A DNA stretch of 54,487 bases from NCBI GenBank assembly GCA_910580015.1, contig CAJTVT010000017.1, positions 1 to 54,487 of the forward strand, given 5' to 3'. The DNA comes from an uncultured Lachnospiraceae bacterium. GTDB taxonomy: Bacteria > Bacillota > Clostridia > Lachnospirales > Lachnospiraceae. Under the pieces are notes generated by a model. It made no database searches, had not been told where the DNA came from, and saw only the letters and a program-made list of their open reading frames with translations. Shown in pieces: positions 51,770-54,487 of this stretch. Numbering within the stretch: the first letter of the stretch is position 1; the number at the start of each line of letters is the position of its first letter. Position numbers and translations under genes: made by a program.

Positions 51770-53263
51770 TTAATTTGTGACAAATCCGGTATTAAACGTT
51801 CCACTCAACACATCTTTTGCATAACAGATTTCATAGGTGTTATTTTTTTTGAGAATAACATAGCCTCTTGCATAGAGTGTACGATCCTTATTTACTTCGT
51901 CTTTGCCAAGATTGATCGTCACTGTTGCCCCGACATAATTTTCAAGATCAGGATATTCAGACTTACGAAACTGCTTGGCTCTCACAACTCCACCAGGAAT
52001 CGGTGTGAAAGTTCCATTTTCATCCAATGTCACGGTCAAATCCTCTTTAACATTTCCTGAATAATCTTCTTTCGTAATATAAAGGATTCCCATTTCAACA
52101 ATTTCTGCATCCAAATCATTTCGCACAATATTTGATGTAAAAACTACCTTGTTTTGGCCATCAATTACCTTATTTTCTGCCTTCGTAGTTACAGATGCAT
52201 TTACTAATCCACATCCAGTGCAGATTCCTTCTGTTCCAAAAACGTGCTTCGACACTGGAATTTCCTGTTGTGCCAGAAATACCGTCGTACAACCGTCCAC
52301 TGGACAAACAAAGCCATTTTTTTGCCCTGGCGCTGTGCAAGTTGCAGCCATACCAGACAATACTTTTACTCCTGAATCTGGATGCCTGGAACATGTCCAC
52401 CCTAATGTGGTTAAAGTTGCCTGACAGCCCTCGTTTATACAAGACTCCTGGCCATGAAACACATGGAGAGACTCATCTGGATTTCCATGTTCTTTTGGGG
52501 CATACTCTGGATCTGTGCTGAAACTGCCGCATACCTTACACTTGTATACTTCTGTTTCTGGTGTATGACAGGTAACAGGTTCCGTAGCCCACTCATACGA
52601 ATGATTTCCTGTTCTAGTTATCATTTCCTCTGCCATCACCTTGTTACAGCGACAGAGTTTTTGCTGCTTTCCATCTTCACTACATGTGGCCTCTTTTATT
52701 ACTGTCCACGGGAGCTCTGTCGGTTCCTGATGTCCCAGTTTCTGCATGGTTGGTTCTTTTCCACTGAATATCGTATCGCATCTCGTATTTTCATTCGAAT
52801 CTTCAAAGTGAATACACACCAGCCTCTCACCATAACCGTCTTCTTCACAAGTAGCTTCCTGTGCTGGTAAAACCCTGGTTGCTGTCCATCCATGGCTCTG
52901 ACAATACTCCCATCCTTCTGTCACTGCCGCACCGCATGGGGTGCCATCATCTCTTCGATTGGTACACTTTCCGTAATCTGATTTATCCCGATCGACTTCA
53001 TATTCATGCTCGCCAAACTCTCCTGGCCATAAAATAACGATGTTATCCACATCCAGTTTCCCACATTTTTCACACAAATTGACATACCGCTCTTCATGCT
53101 GGCAATTCATAGACTGTATTTCACCCCTCCATTTATGTTCGCAGGAAACGTCTTTTATGGAGGTTTCTGTTATCTCCTGCGCACTGGCCAGCAGATTCCA
53201 TGACAATGCTATACAAAATGTAAGACTCATGCTTAAGAGGTATTTCCATTTATTATTCTTCAT
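51770..53263 (-). CDS. secreted cysteine-rich repeat protein
   Basis: Encodes 497 residues from ATG 53263 (AAAGGAG upstream; the frame extends 17 codons further). A signal peptide (YLLSMSLTFCIALSWNLLASA) precedes about 330 residues with some 26 cysteines in pairs and a degenerate module with ATC, then Gly, then CxxC (EATCEEDGYGERLVC, EATCSEDGKQQKLCRC, AATCTAPGQKNGFVCPVDGC). The last 140 residues are a Cys-free beta domain. Similar Thr-Cys modules occur in Firmicute surface proteins. No LPxTG anchor or membrane tail is present, so it is probably released or held non-covalently. The ligand is unknown. Confidence 0.8.
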   Translation of the reverse strand: MKNNKWKYLLSMSLTFCIALSWNLLASAQEITETSIKDVSCEHKWRGEIQSMNCQHEERYVNLCEKCGKLDVDNIVILWPGEFGEHEYEVDRDKSDYGKCTNRRDDGTPCGAAVTEGWEYCQSHGWTATRVLPAQEATCEEDGYGERLVCIHFEDSNENTRCDTIFSGKEPTMQKLGHQEPTELPWTVIKEATCSEDGKQQKLCRCNKVMAEEMITRTGNHSYEWATEPVTCHTPETEVYKCKVCGSFSTDPEYAPKEHGNPDESLHVFHGQESCINEGCQATLTTLGWTCSRHPDSGVKVLSGMAATCTAPGQKNGFVCPVDGCTTVFLAQQEIPVSKHVFGTEGICTGCGLVNASVTTKAENKVIDGQNKVVFTSNIVRNDLDAEIVEMGILYITKEDYSGNVKEDLTVTLDENGTFTPIPGGVVRAKQFRKSEYPDLENYVGATVTINLGKDEVNKDRTLYARGYVILKKNNTYEICYAKDVLSGTFNTGFVTN

Positions 53264-53474
53264 AGTTTTATCTCCTTTCATGTGTTTTACTGTAATGGCA
53301 AGATAAAAATCCACTGCTCCCCCCTCTCCATTTCTCCCCGATCTATACTCCTGCCTTATCTCATTATACTAAAAATGGTATAATTTGTTAACTACAATTT
53401 TTTAGGTTTAAGGAATCATTTTAATTTGGGAGCATCCCGTAAATACAAACCAGATAACATTTTTAGATAATGAA
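53264..53474. other. upstream region of the secreted protein gene
   Basis: Contains the gene's ribosome binding site and a near-perfect minus-strand promoter: TTAACA (53386-53391), 17 bases, TATAAT (53363-53368). Nothing else is recognised up to the repeat at 53475. Confidence 0.7.
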
Positions 53475-53615
53475 TTCTACAACAAAGAATCCTGCAAAGC
53501 AGGCGTCTCCGCCCGCGGCTGGACGCTTTAGCCGCATATTTCATTTCTGCCACAGTGCGATAATTGTTTTTTATTTATAGAAATTCTGAAGGAATTTCCT
53601 ATAAGATAAAAACGG
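53475..53615 (-). repeat. interspersed structured repeat, copy 2
   Basis: Reverse complement aligns with 17185-17325. This copy keeps the opening hairpin (GAAATTC...GAATTTC) and has CCTGC-TTT-GCAGG where copy 1 pairs AGAATCC with GGATTCT. It lies between the secreted protein and hicB. Confidence 0.7.
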
Positions 53616-53636
53616 CCCCCAGGAGCGGAGCCGTTT
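53607..53636. terminator. possible terminator downstream of hicAB
   Basis: AAAACGGC pairs with GCCGTTTC around a 14-base loop, beside the repeat copy and about 95 bases after the hicB stop. The T tract on the minus strand is TTTTATC. Confidence 0.45.
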
Positions 53637-53728
53637 CACTGTCTTATAAACAAGTATCATTTGAAATTTGTTCACAAAACTGTGTCTATTAATTGCAAAT
53701 TTTATAAAAATTAGCAATATGCTGCTTA

Positions 53729-54127
53729 TCATAGAGATTCTATCTTCGCGATCAGTGCCTCTTGCAGTGCCTGAGAAAAGTTAAGATTCCTTTCTATCGC
53801 TGCTTCATTCAGCCATTCAGGAATCGTCAAAGTCTTTTTTACAGTTCTTTTATTCTGTCTTTTACGGTATTCTATGGTGTCGCAGGCAATATAATTGATA
53901 AATTCGCCTTCCTTTAGGAAAATAGCTGATGGAGGGGAAACAGGAGGAATCTTACAGCCTTCCCTTTCATAATCATACAAAGTAAAAGCCAACACATCCT
54001 GCCCCATCATCAGTGCCTCTGTTATGTTCTCCCCACAAGTATAGCAGCCCTCCAAATCTGGGAATCTAAGGGAATATCCTCCATTTTCTTCTGGTGAAAA
54101 GACGGCTGGATAGGAATATTTACTCAT
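53729..54127 (-). CDS. hicB: HicB-family antitoxin
   Basis: Encodes 132 residues with AAAGGAG before the ATG. N-terminal degenerate RNase H-like fold typical of HicB (KYSYPAVFSPEENGGYSLRF, PDLEGCYTCGENITEALMMG), followed by a linker and a C-terminal helix-rich DNA-binding tail (TLTIPEWLNEAAIERNLNFS, ALQEALIAKIESL), a ribbon-helix-helix-like form. HicB neutralises HicA and represses the operon. The gene is 27 bases after hicA. Confidence 0.9.
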   Translation of the reverse strand: MSKYSYPAVFSPEENGGYSLRFPDLEGCYTCGENITEALMMGQDVLAFTLYDYEREGCKIPPVSPPSAIFLKEGEFINYIACDTIEYRKRQNKRTVKKTLTIPEWLNEAAIERNLNFSQALQEALIAKIESL

Positions 54128-54154
54128 TTTGACTCCTTTCTGTCAAGACAGCCG

Positions 54155-54352
54155 TTAAGCCAAACCTGCATCTTTTAAGATATTGGCTACTGTCCCCGCA
54201 GGCAAACCTTTTTCATACCGTCGTGGGACACAAAATTCCTTTCCTGTTATATCGCTGCGCCATTTGTCATGAGATCTTCCATGCTCTACAAAATGACAGC
54301 GATTCCTTTTTAATAGTGCAGTAATTACTACACAAGCATACATACACTCCAT
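54155..54352 (-). CDS. hicA: HicA-family mRNA interferase toxin
   Basis: Encodes 65 residues with GGGAGGAG before the ATG. HicA is a double-stranded RNA-binding-fold RNase that cleaves mRNA. The signature is present in LLKRNRCHFVEHGRSHDKW (catalytic His in GRSHD) and VPRRYEKGLPAGTVANIL, ending KDAGLA. The N-terminus (MECMYACVVITALL) is odd: the usual start is at or near the second Met, MYACVV. The order hicA-hicB and the short spacing are canonical. Confidence 0.88.
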   Translation of the reverse strand: MECMYACVVITALLKRNRCHFVEHGRSHDKWRSDITGKEFCVPRRYEKGLPAGTVANILKDAGLA

Positions 54353-54380
54353 AACACTCCTCCCAAAAGCCTTCCCGCTA

Positions 54381-54487
54381 TCAGTCCAAGGTCTCTATTA
54401 CCACTACACTAAATACCGTGTTCTTGTCGTCTCCTTCCTCTGCTACCCCTGTCACACGGATCTTTGTTCCACTCTTGGGCGGCTCCT
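54381..54487 (-). CDS. 3' end of a gene cut by the window edge, unknown function
   Basis: An open minus-strand frame enters from the right edge and ends at TGA 54381. The last 35 residues include EPPKSGTKIRVTGVAEEGDD and TVFSVVVIETLD, a beta-strand-rich ending. I cannot name the family from this fragment. It ends 28 bases before the hicA ATG on the same strand. Confidence 0.55.
   Translation of the reverse strand, partial: EPPKSGTKIRVTGVAEEGDDKNTVFSVVVIETLD

Overview
The window looks like a chromosome segment of a low-GC, Gram-positive anaerobe of the Lachnospiraceae (Clostridia). The reasons are the gene set (rplM-rpsI, ecfA1-ecfA2-ecfT-truA, aspS-gatCAB behind a T-box, a second ClpX-like ATPase, Csp-like S8 protease, DUF4080 radical SAM), strong AGGAGG-type ribosome binding sites, and TTGACA-17-TATAAT promoters. 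The genus cannot be fixed from sequence alone. Most genes lie on the minus strand.

Region by region. 1-2.6 kb is AT-rich accessory DNA: the end of an integrative element with unrecognised small genes, an amber-broken small DNA-binding gene, an XRE repressor with a repeat-containing control region, and the N-terminal third of a tyrosine integrase that runs into the rpsI terminator. 2.6-17.1 kb is mostly housekeeping: rpsI, rplM, a chemoreceptor, truA, the ECF transporter energising module, trmL, an aminotransferase with an Lrp regulator, an AIR-synthase-like protein, a VanW protein, a newly noticed 35-codon membrane peptide opposite the leader of a 202-residue protein, a DEDDh exonuclease and a B12-binding radical SAM protein. 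17.1-26.3 kb holds an orphan SmtB-type metal sensor, a MITE-like element, an MMPL exporter with a heptad-repeat partner, its TetR repressor, and a c-di-GMP cyclase/phosphodiesterase pair in the same run of genes. 26.3-28.1 kb is a TetR-controlled 44-residue peptide plus esterase. 28.3-37.6 kb contains tRNA-Gly, DegV, a transglutaminase lipoprotein, an M18 aminopeptidase, a cold-shock protein, LspA, an S8 protease and a ClpX paralogue. 37.7-42.4 kb is a two-component system with a membrane-anchored third gene and a second chemoreceptor. 42.7-45.9 kb has WYL-YciI and an AAA/PD-(D/E)XK protein. 46.0-51.7 kb is the T-box-controlled aspS-gatC-gatA-gatB operon. 51.8-54.5 kb has a secreted Cys-rich protein, a hicAB module and the end of one more gene.

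How the genes work together. AspRS and GatCAB form the indirect Asn-tRNA/Gln-tRNA pathway. The T-box has an overlapping GAA/AAC (Glu/Asn) specifier candidate, which would make it a two-codon sensor. EcfA1-EcfA2-EcfT power vitamin or metal uptake by S components encoded elsewhere. The GGDEF, HD-GYP and TetR genes are probably co-transcribed next to the MMPL exporter whose promoter carries a TetR-type palindrome, so c-di-GMP signalling and export may be linked.

Several small repeat families are visible: a structured ~140-bp repeat in two inverted copies, a 166-bp MITE-like element with 22-bp terminal inverted repeats plus a decayed copy, a 31-bp repeat in two copies, and a long palindrome upstream of aspS. 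All calls come from reading the sequence; no database search was run.
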